From Bacillota bacterium (lineage in GTDB: Bacteria > Bacillota > Clostridia > Acetivibrionales > DSM-1351), in NCBI GenBank assembly GCA_023393115.1, contig JAEWMS010000038.1:1-58597 (forward strand): a DNA stretch of 58,597 nt. The letters are read 5' to 3'. Within the stretch, counting starts at the first letter, position 1; each line of letters starts with the position of its first letter. The translations under genes and the position numbers were made by a program. Shown here piece by piece: positions 47,309-56,450 of this stretch. Under the pieces are notes generated by a model, which was not told where the DNA came from, did not search any database, and saw nothing but the letters and a program-made list of their open reading frames with translations.

Positions 47309-49144
47309 ATGGGGATTAAACTCTCGGATAAAATGTTAAAAAGTGTTGAAAAACCATCAAGATATACCGGAAATGAATGGAACAGTGTTAAAAAGGACCC
47401 TAATAATGTTAAGATAAGGTTTGCTTTCTGTTTTCCTGACACCTATGAAATAGGGATGTCTCATTTGGGTATGAAAATACTCTACCACTTATTGAATGAA
47501 AGACAGGACTGCTATTGTGAAAGGGTTTTTGCTCCCTGGACGGATATGGAAAGTAAGATGAGGGAAAATAATATCCCACTATACTCCCTTGAGAGCAAGG
47601 ACCCTATAAAGAGCTTTGATTTTGTAGGCTTTACACTGCAGTATGAAATGAGTTTTTCAAATATAGTAAACATGCTTGATCTTGCGGGAATTCCAATTCT
47701 GGCGGAGGATAGAGAGCATGAGGCCCCCTTTGTATGTGCGGGAGGACCTTGTGCGTATAATCCTGAGCCACTGGCTGATATTGTAGACTTCTTCATGATG
47801 GGAGAAGGCGAGGAGATTATCAATGAGGTCATGGATGCATACAGCAGCTGGAAAGGAACGGGCAGACCAAGACAGGCCTTTCTTGAGGATATTGTTAAAA
47901 TAGAAGGTATTTATGTACCGTCATTTTATGAGTTTACCTATAATGAAGATGGCACTATAAAAGAATTTATTCCACTGAAGCCCGAATATCCGGTAAAAAT
48001 AAAAAAGCGAATTATTAAGGATATGGATCAGGCATACTTCCCGGAGAAAATAATTGTTCCTTATACCGACATAGTTCATGACAGAATAATGCTGGAGATA
48101 TTCAGAGGGTGCACAAGAGGCTGCCGTTTTTGTCAGGCAGGCTTTGTTTACAGACCGGTGAGGGAGAAAAGCCCTAAAAGACTGCTGGAACTTGCACGGA
48201 AACTTGAGGAAAGCACCGGATATGAAGAAATATCACTCACTTCCCTTAGCACAAGTGATTATACAGGACTGGAACCATTGACAACAGGACTTCTTGAAGA
48301 TATGGAGGAAAGAAAGGTCAATTTGTCCCTTCCTTCCTTGAGAATAGATTCCTTTTCACTAGATCTGATGCAAAAGGCACAAAAGGTTCGAAAGAGCGGA
48401 CTTACTTTTGCACCTGAGGCCGGTACCCAAAGATTAAGAGATGTAATTAACAAAGGGGTTACAGAAGAGGACCTTCTGAAAGCTGTTACACTGGCCTTTA
48501 ACGGAGGCTGGAGCGGCGTAAAGCTGTACTTTATGCTCGGTCTGCCCACAGAAACCCTTGAAGATGTAGAAGGTATAGCTGACCTGGCTCTCAAGGTAGT
48601 TGACGTATATAGAAATGTTCCTAGGGAAAATAGAGGTAAGAACCTGAACGTTACCGTCAGCACAGCTACCTTTGTTCCAAAGGCCTTCACACCCTTCCAG
48701 TGGGAGCCCCAGGACAGCATTGAGAATGTACATCAGAAACAGATGCACTTAAAGGATAAAATCCGTTCAAAGCAAATCACATATAACTATCATGAGAATA
48801 AACTGAGCTTTATGGAAGCTGTTTTTGCGCGGGGTGACAGAAGAGTGTGCAAGGTTCTAATAAAAGCCTGGCAGATGGGTTGTAAATTCGACGGCTGGGG
48901 AGAACATTTCAAGTACGAGGTTTGGATGAAGGCTTTTGAAGAATGTGGTGTTGACCCATATTTTTATGTTACCCGACAGCGAGCTTACGAGGAGATTTTA
49001 CCCTGGGATCATGTCGATGTTGGAGTAACCAAGAAATATCTTATAAGTGAAAGTAAAAAAGCACGTGAAGGAAAGGTAACACCAAATTGTCGGGTTGACT
49101 GCGGTGGCTGTGGTGCTACAGTCTTTAAAAGCGGAATTTGTTAA
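47309..49144 (+). CDS. B12-binding radical SAM protein, TIGR03960 family
   Basis: 611 residues. N-terminal B12-binding-like domain (FAFCFPDTYEIGMSHLGMKILYHLLNER), then a radical SAM domain with RGCTRGCRFCQAG (C268, C272, C275 bind the 4Fe-4S cluster). The C-terminal DCGGCG motif is family-typical. It is almost always followed by a DUF2344 protein, as here, and often by RNase G; substrate unknown, an RNA target is suspected from context. Starts after AGGAG. Confidence 0.9.
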   Translation: MGIKLSDKMLKSVEKPSRYTGNEWNSVKKDPNNVKIRFAFCFPDTYEIGMSHLGMKILYHLLNERQDCYCERVFAPWTDMESKMRENNIPLYSLESKDPIKSFDFVGFTLQYEMSFSNIVNMLDLAGIPILAEDREHEAPFVCAGGPCAYNPEPLADIVDFFMMGEGEEIINEVMDAYSSWKGTGRPRQAFLEDIVKIEGIYVPSFYEFTYNEDGTIKEFIPLKPEYPVKIKKRIIKDMDQAYFPEKIIVPYTDIVHDRIMLEIFRGCTRGCRFCQAGFVYRPVREKSPKRLLELARKLEESTGYEEISLTSLSTSDYTGLEPLTTGLLEDMEERKVNLSLPSLRIDSFSLDLMQKAQKVRKSGLTFAPEAGTQRLRDVINKGVTEEDLLKAVTLAFNGGWSGVKLYFMLGLPTETLEDVEGIADLALKVVDVYRNVPRENRGKNLNVTVSTATFVPKAFTPFQWEPQDSIENVHQKQMHLKDKIRSKQITYNYHENKLSFMEAVFARGDRRVCKVLIKAWQMGCKFDGWGEHFKYEVWMKAFEECGVDPYFYVTRQRAYEEILPWDHVDVGVTKKYLISESKKAREGKVTPNCRVDCGGCGATVFKSGIC

Positions 49145-49205
49145 ATAATATATATGTAATTATTTGTGACCTGCATGTCAGAACATGCGGTTTGGGAGGT
49201 TTAAA

Positions 49206-49916
49206 TTGGTTAATATACGAGTAAAATTTAAACGTGGTGAAGAGGTTAAATTCATATCGCATTTGGATTTAATGAAGGTTTTTGAACGTGCAATAAGAAG
49301 AGCCAGACTTCCAATTGCTTACTCTCAGGGCTTCAACCCCCATCCGGGCATGGTTTTTGGACTACCACTGAGTGTTGGAGTGACCAGCGATGCTGAATAT
49401 GGTGATTTTGAAATTACTGATGACAGTCTTCCAGTAAATGATTTTATTGAAAGACTTAATGCCCAGCTACCTGTAGGCCTCGAAGTATTGGCTGCAAAGC
49501 CGAGAGAATCAAAGCAAAACATAATGGCTACAATTGCGGCCTCGGAATATGTTGTGGTAGTGGGAACAGAGTTAGAATGCGATGAGAAAAGCCTTAGAAA
49601 CAGTATAAAAGAATATCTTTCTCAAAAAGAGATAATAGTAAAAAAGAAGACCAAGAGCGGAATTAAAGATACTGATATCAGAAGTATGATATATGATTTA
49701 GACTTTGAACTTCAGCCCTTGGGAGCTTTTAATATAATTAAGTTATCCATGTTGGTCAGTGCCGGAAGCAAAGCAAACCTCAAACCCGAGCTGCTTGTGG
49801 ATTCTTTTTTTGAAATGCTTGGAGAAAGCTTCGAAATAGACCGGATTCATAGATCCAAATTGTTTGTTAAAGCTGGTGAGGAGCTGCTGGACCCTATGGA
49901 TGGATCGGTTTTATAA
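49206..49916 (+). CDS. DUF2344 / TIGR03936 protein, partner of the radical SAM gene
   Basis: 236 residues from TTG 49206 (TTGGGAGG upstream). VNIRVKFKRGEEVKFISHLDLMKVFERAIRRARLPIAYSQGFNPHPGMVFGLPLSVGVTSDAEY is the DUF2344 signature. In some bacteria it is fused to the radical SAM protein, so the two act together. Biochemical role unknown. Confidence 0.9.
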   Translation: MVNIRVKFKRGEEVKFISHLDLMKVFERAIRRARLPIAYSQGFNPHPGMVFGLPLSVGVTSDAEYGDFEITDDSLPVNDFIERLNAQLPVGLEVLAAKPRESKQNIMATIAASEYVVVVGTELECDEKSLRNSIKEYLSQKEIIVKKKTKSGIKDTDIRSMIYDLDFELQPLGAFNIIKLSMLVSAGSKANLKPELLVDSFFEMLGESFEIDRIHRSKLFVKAGEELLDPMDGSVL

Positions 49917-49991
49917 TATCCTGCCAGTTTGGATGAATTTGAGTTAAAAGCGTAGAATTACCTTGAAATGCGACGGAAATGGAGATTGTGA

Positions 49992-51470
49992 ATGATTAAC
50001 GAGATAATTGTGGACGTCAATGTTGGCGAAATCAGAGTCGGAATCCTGGAAGACAAAGAGCTAGCCGAAATTCACATTGAAAGAACGAATCATCAGGGAC
50101 TTGTAGGTAATATATACAGAGGCAAGGTCAGCAGTGTACTGCCCGGAATGCAGGCCGCCTTTATTGATATAGGCTACGAGAAAAATGCATTTCTTTATGT
50201 GGGTGATGCCATACCTCAGAAAGAGTATTCCGATGATGAAATAGAAGTATATCGTGACTATACAGACTATAATATAGCAGACCTGCTGAAAGTCGGTCAG
50301 GAGATTACCGTTCAGGTTATTAAGGAGCCTATTGGTACAAAGGGGCCAAGAGTTTCAACTCATATTACTCTCCCAGGACGAAATCTGGTGTTGCTTCCTA
50401 ATGCCGATTATGTGGGAATTTCACGCAGAATTGAAAATGACAATGAAAGACAGAAGCTAAAAAAAATAGCAGAAAATCTAAAGCCTGAGAATATGGGACT
50501 TATAGTTCGTACAGTATCCGAAGGTAAGGAAGAGTCTGATTTTGTTGAAGATGTCTCCTTTTTGACAAGACTCTGGGCCAAAATAAAGCAGTCGGAAAGT
50601 AGCGGACCTGTTCCCAGATGTATTCACAAAGATATTAACCTGATATACAGGTCTGTCAGGGATTTATTTACCTGGAATATTGATAAGTTCATAATAAATG
50701 ATGAAAAGGAATATTACAAAGTACTTGAACTGGTTGAGATGATATCTCCGGTACTCAAAAACAGGGTTGAACTATTTCAGAAGGACTATGCAATTTTTGA
50801 CTATTATCAGATTGAAACCAAAATTGAAAGAGCACTTGCAAGAAAAGTGTGGCTCAAATGCGGAGGCTATATAATTATTGACAAAACTGAAGCTCTTACG
50901 GTAATAGATGTCAATACAGGTAAGTTTGTAGGAAATAACAATCTGGAAGATACAGTGCTGATAACAAATATAGAGGCTTCAAAGGAAATAGCGAAACAGT
51001 TGAGGCTAAGAGATATCGGAGGTATAGTAATAATCGATTTTATCGATATGAACGATCCTGAGCATCAGCAGATGGTTCTGGATTCACTGAGACAAAGTCT
51101 AAAAAATGACAGGACAAAAACAATTGTACTGGGGATGACAGCCCTTGGTCTTGTTGAAATGACCAGAAAAAAAATCCGTCAGGAGCTTGCTACAGTTATG
51201 AACTATGATTGTCCATGCTGTGACGGCAATGGCAGGGTCTTTACGACCGATACCCATGCAATGAATATTCTAAGGGAAATCCGGGAATATCTTAAAACAG
51301 CAGAGGCAAAAGCGATAAAAGTTGAGGTACATACGTCGGTAGCCCCAATAATTGAGAGTTATTCTGAAAAGCTCATACAGGAATACTCAGATATTACTGG
51401 TGTAGAAATAACGATATGTCCCGTCAATGATTTGAAGGTGGGAGGATTCAGAATAGTATCTGATAAATAG
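49992..51470 (+). CDS. rng: Ribonuclease G/E family endoribonuclease
   Basis: 492 residues. N-terminal S1-containing domain (GNIYRGKVSSVLPGMQAAFIDIGYEKNAFLYVGD), RNase H-like and 5'-sensor parts, and the DNase I-like catalytic region with VIDVNTGKFVG and GGIVIIDFIDM (the two Mg-binding Asp). CPCCDGNGRV near residue 400 is the Zn-link equivalent. It lacks the long E. coli RNase E scaffold. Acts in rRNA maturation and RNA decay. Confidence 0.93.
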   Translation: MINEIIVDVNVGEIRVGILEDKELAEIHIERTNHQGLVGNIYRGKVSSVLPGMQAAFIDIGYEKNAFLYVGDAIPQKEYSDDEIEVYRDYTDYNIADLLKVGQEITVQVIKEPIGTKGPRVSTHITLPGRNLVLLPNADYVGISRRIENDNERQKLKKIAENLKPENMGLIVRTVSEGKEESDFVEDVSFLTRLWAKIKQSESSGPVPRCIHKDINLIYRSVRDLFTWNIDKFIINDEKEYYKVLELVEMISPVLKNRVELFQKDYAIFDYYQIETKIERALARKVWLKCGGYIIIDKTEALTVIDVNTGKFVGNNNLEDTVLITNIEASKEIAKQLRLRDIGGIVIIDFIDMNDPEHQQMVLDSLRQSLKNDRTKTIVLGMTALGLVEMTRKKIRQELATVMNYDCPCCDGNGRVFTTDTHAMNILREIREYLKTAEAKAIKVEVHTSVAPIIESYSEKLIQEYSDITGVEITICPVNDLKVGGFRIVSDK

Positions 51471-51523
51471 GATTTACTAAATCTCATAGATCTAAATTTC
51501 TCTTGGAAAAGGAGGCTCCGGCT

Positions 51524-52351
51524 TTGGGTAATACAACAAAAAAAATAGGTTTAGTTTTGGTTACATGTTTTTTTCTATCCATTTTTTTCACAGGGTGTTC
51601 TAACAAATCAGAGGGTGTTAAAGTGGCCGAGACTTCATCGGAAAATGTTTCTGAAGATATAGAAGTGACAGAGAACTTTTATCGAAGTGCTTCTGATACA
51701 TCCGATAGTGTGGAATTGACAAAGATAAATGATAATATTTGGGTACATACTACATACACTGACTATAATGGAAGCAGGACTCCCTCAAATGGGGTTATTG
51801 CCCTTTCTTCGAAAGGATTAATCTTAATTGATACTCCGTGGAATAATGCTCAGACGGAGGAACTGATAAAGCTGACGAAAAGTGTATTTAAGAAGGACAT
51901 TGCACTGGCTGTTATTACTCACGCTCATGCAGATAGAATAGGTGGAATTGATACCTTACTTAATAATAAAATTGATGTAAGAAGTACAAAATTAACTGTA
52001 ACAGAAGCAGAAAAAAATGGATATCAGAAACCGGAGCCTACTCTGGATACACAGCCCAACATCAGTTTCGGGGATATTAATTTGGAAGTATTTTATCCTG
52101 GTGAGGGTCATACGGTTGACAATGTAACAGTATGGTTCCCTCAGTATAAGGTTCTTTTTGGAGGCTGCTTAATCAAGTCACTGGATGCAAAGGATAAAGG
52201 AAACACTTCAGAAGCCAACACTGTAATGTGGCCGGCTTCAGCGAAGAAAGTTCTGGAAAAATACCCGGATTCTGAAGTAGTAATACCGGGACACGGAGAG
52301 TGGGGTAATATAAACCTAATAAGGCATACAATAGAACTGGTCAGTAAGTAG
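51524..52351 (+). CDS. Lipoprotein with subclass B1-type metallo-beta-lactamase domain
   Basis: 275 residues from TTG 51524 (AAAAGGAGG upstream). Lipobox FFTGC (C25) anchors it outside the membrane. All B1 ligands are present: HAHAD (H133, H135, D137), GEGHTVDN (H196), GGCLIKS (C215) and PGHGEW (H257). N-terminal linker 26-60 is low-complexity. It could be a true carbapenem-hydrolysing enzyme or another zinc hydrolase; the Cys ligand favours B1. Confidence 0.85.
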   Translation: MGNTTKKIGLVLVTCFFLSIFFTGCSNKSEGVKVAETSSENVSEDIEVTENFYRSASDTSDSVELTKINDNIWVHTTYTDYNGSRTPSNGVIALSSKGLILIDTPWNNAQTEELIKLTKSVFKKDIALAVITHAHADRIGGIDTLLNNKIDVRSTKLTVTEAEKNGYQKPEPTLDTQPNISFGDINLEVFYPGEGHTVDNVTVWFPQYKVLFGGCLIKSLDAKDKGNTSEANTVMWPASAKKVLEKYPDSEVVIPGHGEWGNINLIRHTIELVSK

Positions 52352-52362
52352 AATTTAGAAGA

Positions 52363-52391
52363 TTGACAAGGGTAATTGGTTGTGCTAAAAT
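52363..52391 (+). promoter_or_regulatory. Promoter of the rplU operon
   Basis: TTGACA (52363-52368), 17 bp, TAAAAT (52386-52391). Confidence 0.85.
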
Positions 52392-52397
52392 ATATCG

Positions 52398-52528
52398 GTA
52401 ACCGCTCGGCCAAGGCTTCTAAATATAGTCTTATTGAAGCAATTCAATATGATTATTGCCTGTGATGAACGCAGATTATATGTGTATACGTCATTCGGGT
52501 CGGCGAGACTGTTAGTAGGAGGTGTATC
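52398..52528 (+). promoter_or_regulatory. L21 leader-like structured 5' UTR
   Basis: About 130 nt between the promoter and rplU. CCGCTCGGCC near the start and GGGTCGGCGAG near the end can pair and close a large structure, the layout of Firmicutes L21 leaders that let L21 regulate its operon. Assigned by position and pairing only. Confidence 0.6.
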
Positions 52529-52840
52529 ATGTACGCTATTATAATGACTGGTGGAAAACAGTATAAAGTTCAGGAAGGCGATGTAGTTTTCATAGAAAAA
52601 CTCACTGCTGATGAAGGATCAGCTGTTACTTTTGACAAGGTTCTTGCAGTTTCTAAGGATGGTAAGGTTTCTTTTGGAGCTCCAGTATTGGATGCTGCTA
52701 CTGTTAGTGGTAAGGTTCTTGGCCATGGTAAGGGTGAAAAGATCATAGTTTTCAAATACAAGGCAAAGAAGAACTACAGAAACAAGCAAGGTCACAGACA
52801 GCCTTACACAAAAGTTCAGATTGAAAAGATTAACGCGTAA
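52529..52840 (+). CDS. rplU: 50S ribosomal protein L21
   Basis: 103 residues beginning MYAIIMTGGKQYKVQEGDVVFIEKL and ending with GHRQPYTKVQIEKI, both diagnostic for L21. Normal length. AGGAGGTG upstream. First gene of rplU-prp-rpmA. Confidence 0.98.
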   Translation: MYAIIMTGGKQYKVQEGDVVFIEKLTADEGSAVTFDKVLAVSKDGKVSFGAPVLDAATVSGKVLGHGKGEKIIVFKYKAKKNYRNKQGHRQPYTKVQIEKINA

Positions 52841-52853
52841 GGGTTAATGATTG

Positions 52854-53186
52854 ATGGTTAATGTAAATATATGCAGGGATAAAGCAGGAAATATTAAAAG
52901 GTTCGTTGTTAAAGGACATGCAGGCTTCGCAAGAGAAGGCAGAGATATAGTATGTGCAGCAGTATCTGCTGTTGCCTATACAGCAGCCGGAGCTATTGGA
53001 GACCTCATCGGTATCAAGGACTTTTTTGAAGAGAGACATGGCTTTATGACATGCTCAATAGACGTTGATATTTCGCCTGAACTGAAGCACGATGCCGGAA
53101 TAATAATGGCTACTGCTGAGATAGGGTTCAAACAGATAGAGCTTGCTTACCCCAAACATGTAAAGGTAATGGATGAGGAGGTGTAA
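52854..53186 (+). CDS. prp: Ribosomal-processing cysteine protease Prp
   Basis: 110 residues from ATG 52854 (TTG 52851 possible). GHAGFA with catalytic H22 and DIVCAAVSAV with catalytic C34 identify Prp. It removes the N-terminal extension of L27, encoded 5 bases downstream, whose extension is visible here. The gene sits between rplU and rpmA as in other Firmicutes. Confidence 0.95.
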   Translation: MVNVNICRDKAGNIKRFVVKGHAGFAREGRDIVCAAVSAVAYTAAGAIGDLIGIKDFFEERHGFMTCSIDVDISPELKHDAGIIMATAEIGFKQIELAYPKHVKVMDEEV

Positions 53187-53190
53187 TCTC

Positions 53191-53469
53191 ATGTTAAAGA
53201 TTAATTTACAACTTTTTGCTCATAAAAAAGGTGTTGGTAGTTCAAGAAACGGTCGTGACAGTGCGGCTAAGAGACTTGGTGTTAAAAGAGCTGACGGTCA
53301 ATTCGTTTTAGCCGGTAACATTCTTGTTCGTCAAAGAGGTACAAAGATTCATCCTGGCGTAAACGTTGGAATAGGTTCTGATGATACCTTGTTTGCACTG
53401 AAGGATGGAAAGGTTAAGTTTGCAAGACTTGGCAGAGATAAGAAGCAGGTTATGATAGTTGCCGAGTAA
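53191..53469 (+). CDS. rpmA: 50S ribosomal protein L27 with Prp-cleaved N-terminus
   Basis: 92 residues. The N-terminus MLKINLQLFAHKKG carries the Firmicutes extension; Prp would cut after F9 to leave AHKKG, which reaches the peptidyl transferase centre. The rest (GSSRNGRDSAAKRLGVKRADGQ) is classic L27. ATG 53191 has GGAGGTG upstream. Terminator follows. Confidence 0.98.
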   Translation: MLKINLQLFAHKKGVGSSRNGRDSAAKRLGVKRADGQFVLAGNILVRQRGTKIHPGVNVGIGSDDTLFALKDGKVKFARLGRDKKQVMIVAE

Positions 53470-53493
53470 AAAATTTATCGCATTAAAATTATT

Positions 53494-53529
53494 AAAGTAG
53501 GAAATGTGATATGCATTTTCTACTTTTTT
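53494..53529 (+). terminator. Terminator of the rplU-prp-rpmA operon
   Basis: AAAGTAGGAAATG / CATTTTCTACTTT stem (one G-T pair) followed by T-rich DNA. Confidence 0.85.
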
Positions 53530-53641
53530 AATTATATTTATTTGTTAACAGCATATACTTCCAGGTTATTTTATTAAATATTCAGTTACTTGGGTATAAT
53601 AAATTCAGTTTAATAAACTGATAAGGAGAATGGAGCATAAG

Positions 53642-54919
53642 ATGTTTATTGATAGTGCTAAAATATATGTTAAAGCTGGTAATGGCGGAAATGGAATGGT
53701 TTCCTTTCACCGTGAAAAATACATAGCGGCCGGGGGACCGGACGGCGGTGACGGTGGTAAAGGCGGAGATGTTATATTTCAGGTGGATCAAGGCTTAAAT
53801 ACATTGATTGACTTCAGATATAAAAAGCATTTCAAGGCTGAACCTGGTCAGGATGGCGGACCATCCAACTGTTCGGGAAAAAACGGAGAAGACATGATAA
53901 TAAAGGTTCCTTTGGGTACTATGGTTAAGGATGAGGAGACAGGAATTACCCTTGTTGACCTTGTCAAGCCCGACCAGACATATATAATAGCCAGAGGTGG
54001 TAAGGGAGGTAAAGGTAATCAGCATTTTGCTACTCCCACCAGACAGGTACCTAACTTTGCCAAAAGCGGTGACCTGGGAGAAGAAAGAAATCTCATATTG
54101 GAAATGAAAATGATCGCAGATGTGGGTTTGCTCGGCTTCCCCAATGTAGGTAAGTCAACAATATTGTCCATGGTTTCTGCAGCCAAGCCTAAAATAGCCA
54201 ACTATCATTTTACAACTTTAGTTCCAAATCTTGGTGTTGTACAGATTGAACAGGGTAAGAGCTTTGTAATTGCTGATATACCTGGTCTTATTGAAGGAGC
54301 ACATGAGGGTGTAGGACTGGGACATGAATTTTTAAGACATGTGGAAAGAACAAAACTTCTGGTTCATGTTGTGGATGTTTCAGGAATTGAAGGCCGTGAT
54401 GCAATTGAAGATTTCGATACAATAAATGCAGAGCTTGAAAAATATAATGCTTTACTTGCTTCCAGACCGCAGATAGTTGCTGCCAATAAGATGGACATCC
54501 CTGGTTCCGAAGATAATTATGAGCGCTTTAAGAAAGAGCTTGAAGGCAGGGGCTATAAGGTTTTTGGAATTTCTGCAGCTACAAACAAAGGCTTGAAAGA
54601 GCTGATGTACTACGTTTCCAACACTTTAAGTACGCTTCCGGATACTATCCTTCTGGACGAGAGCAAAGAGGAAGTGGTTGTATATACTGCTGAGGAAGAA
54701 AAACCCTTCGATATCCGTATTGAAGATGGTGTTTACGTGGTAGAGGGAAATTGGGTCAGAAAGGTTCTGGGCTCAACTAACATAACCAATTATGAATCTC
54801 TGCAATATTTCCAGAGAGCGCTAAAGAGAAAGGGTGTTATTGCTGCTCTTGAGGCTATGGGAATAGAAGAGGGAGACACCGTACGTATATTGGATACCGA
54901 GTTTGATTATACGAAATAA
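53642..54919 (+). CDS. obg: GTPase Obg/CgtA
   Basis: 425 residues. Glycine-rich Obg fold (FIDSAKIYVKAGNGGNGMVSFHREKYIAAGGPDGGDGGKGG), then the G domain: GFPNVGKST (G1), DIPGLIEGAHEG (G3), NKMD (G4), SAAT (G5), and the C-terminal OCT domain ending in RILDTEFDY. ATG 53642 (GGAG at good spacing) was chosen over 53630. Essential for 50S maturation and stress control. Confidence 0.97.
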   Translation: MFIDSAKIYVKAGNGGNGMVSFHREKYIAAGGPDGGDGGKGGDVIFQVDQGLNTLIDFRYKKHFKAEPGQDGGPSNCSGKNGEDMIIKVPLGTMVKDEETGITLVDLVKPDQTYIIARGGKGGKGNQHFATPTRQVPNFAKSGDLGEERNLILEMKMIADVGLLGFPNVGKSTILSMVSAAKPKIANYHFTTLVPNLGVVQIEQGKSFVIADIPGLIEGAHEGVGLGHEFLRHVERTKLLVHVVDVSGIEGRDAIEDFDTINAELEKYNALLASRPQIVAANKMDIPGSEDNYERFKKELEGRGYKVFGISAATNKGLKELMYYVSNTLSTLPDTILLDESKEEVVVYTAEEEKPFDIRIEDGVYVVEGNWVRKVLGSTNITNYESLQYFQRALKRKGVIAALEAMGIEEGDTVRILDTEFDYTK

Positions 54920-54989
54920 ATGAGTTGAAAGTTAGTACGGGAGCAATATACCATACTTATATTTTTCGAACTTATTTCAGGAGGATAAT

Positions 54990-55280
54990 ATGTTAACAGG
55001 AAAACAAAGAAGCTATCTCAGAGCTTTGGCAAATGATCTTCAACCAATTTTTCAGGTTGGAAAAGGCGGAGTCAGTGATAATATGATTAAACAGTTTGAC
55101 GATGCCCTGGAGGCAAGAGAGCTTATAAAAGCAACAGTACTCCGGAATGCTGAATGCGACACACGAACCGTTGCTGAAGAACTAGCTGAAGCTGTCGATG
55201 CCCAGTTGGTTCAGGTAATCGGTAATAAATTTGTACTATACAGAGAGTCAGAGAAAAGTCCCGCCATTGAATTGCCATAA
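54990..55280 (+). CDS. yhbY: YhbY family RNA-binding protein (CRM domain)
   Basis: 96 residues: MLTGKQRSYLRALANDLQPIFQVGKGGVSDNMIKQFDDALEARELIKATVL is the CRM-domain signature, with GxxG in VGKGG. Binds pre-50S particles. Sits downstream of obg as in many Firmicutes. CAGGAGG upstream. Confidence 0.92.
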   Translation: MLTGKQRSYLRALANDLQPIFQVGKGGVSDNMIKQFDDALEARELIKATVLRNAECDTRTVAEELAEAVDAQLVQVIGNKFVLYRESEKSPAIELP

Positions 55281-55388
55281 TGTTTTTGAGTCATTTTCAT
55301 CGGAACTTACATATTCTGGGAATGAAATGCTTGTTTGGTGAATATACTATAAGTATTTCAGTTAATATCCCATTTCCGGAGGTAAGTT

Positions 55389-55658
55389 ATGCAAGAGGGA
55401 ATTGATCTAAATAAGTACGAATACGAATATATCGATAACGAAGATATTAAAAGAATCAGTGATAAGACTCTTTTACAAAGAGTAGAAAAAACCTATGAAT
55501 TCTTGAAGCTTTGCGAAATATATCTTCAGGACATAAGAGATGATTATGGAAAAAAGAAAATAGCCAGTCTGAGAGTTGACATAGTCAGCTACCAGCTGGA
55601 GCTTTTGATAAGGGAGTGTTTTGCAAGAGGGTTGAAACATGGCATAAAAATGGCGTGA
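55389..55658 (+). CDS. Conserved small helical protein, unknown
   Basis: 89 residues, acidic N-terminus (LNKYEYEYIDNEDIKRI) and helical C-terminus. Preceded by CGGAGG and followed by a terminator. No family recognised. Confidence 0.6.
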   Translation: MQEGIDLNKYEYEYIDNEDIKRISDKTLLQRVEKTYEFLKLCEIYLQDIRDDYGKKKIASLRVDIVSYQLELLIRECFARGLKHGIKMA

Positions 55659-55677
55659 AAAAAGTGAAAATGGTGTG

Positions 55678-55720
55678 AAAAAAGCAATACTTGCTGTGTA
55701 ATGGGAAGGGTTGCTTTTTT
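55678..55720 (+). terminator. Terminator after the small helical protein
   Basis: AAAAGCAA ... TTGCTTTT stem with a long loop and T-run. Confidence 0.6.
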
Positions 55721-56353
55721 TATTTAAGGACATCTTGAACTACAATATTCAGTTCGTTTCTCAAATCAATTAATCTGCTGGTATTTATATGCTTTACTAA
55801 AGGTCTTAAAGGATAACTGGGATAGGTTTCCTCCACAGTGCATATGAATCCATTGCTCAATTGCACTGCCATTCCTCTGGTATATGGTATATTCAAGGTT
55901 TATTCCCTGAAGAAGTGCTATTGCAGATACTTTTATGCTGTGGTTAAAGGTATAGTCATCTACATCTCTGATAAGCATGAGATAATTAAGAATATTTTCA
56001 TTCGACAGAACATATTCACTGACATCTTCCAGAACATTTTCAACAGGTTTATGTATTTTTCTGTTGCTGTTGTCAGAGGTAAATTCCTGTAAAATGCTGC
56101 TTGAAAAGGAGTTATTCGAAAAATTCATTAAAATATTTTTAGCTATTGCTTTTATTTCAAGCATAATTTTTTTACGATCTGCTTTACTGGTTGACTTTCT
56201 ATATTTGCTTCCTTCCTTATCTTCGAACCCGTGTTCATATTCAGCATCATGTATATATATATTATGTATAGCCCGGGCTTTTAATATATCTATGACGGGT
56301 TGGGTAAAAATGAATTTGATAGGGAAAAGTAATGAGGGCTGATGGAAAAACAT
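55720..56353 (-). pseudogene. Decayed HD-GYP-domain signalling protein
   Basis: The main minus-strand frame (55766-56353) resembles an HD-GYP protein but lacks the first ~20 residues of the N-terminal domain, which begins abruptly in LLFPIKFIFTQPVIDILKARAIHNIYIHD. It holds RDVDDYTFNHSIKVSAIALLQG (start of the HD domain) but then jumps. In another frame, the family's C-terminal piece follows (MAVQLSNGFICTVEETYPSYPLRPLVKHI, stop at 55720). The HD, GYP and metal residues are missing: internal deletion plus frameshift. Confidence 0.7.
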
Positions 56354-56389
56354 TTCTATATTTGAAAATCCTCAGCCTGGCTACGAATA

Positions 56390-56435
56390 AGAAAATTCGC
56401 TGTATCATTTAATAATAGAGCGAATTTTCTTTTAA
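56390..56435. terminator. Hairpin between the HD-GYP remnant and the DUF4364 gene
   Basis: AAGAAAATTCGCT / AGCGAATTTTCTT near-perfect 13-bp stem; terminates the minus-strand DUF4364 transcript. Confidence 0.75.
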
Positions 56436-56450
56436 GAGTACATATGGATG

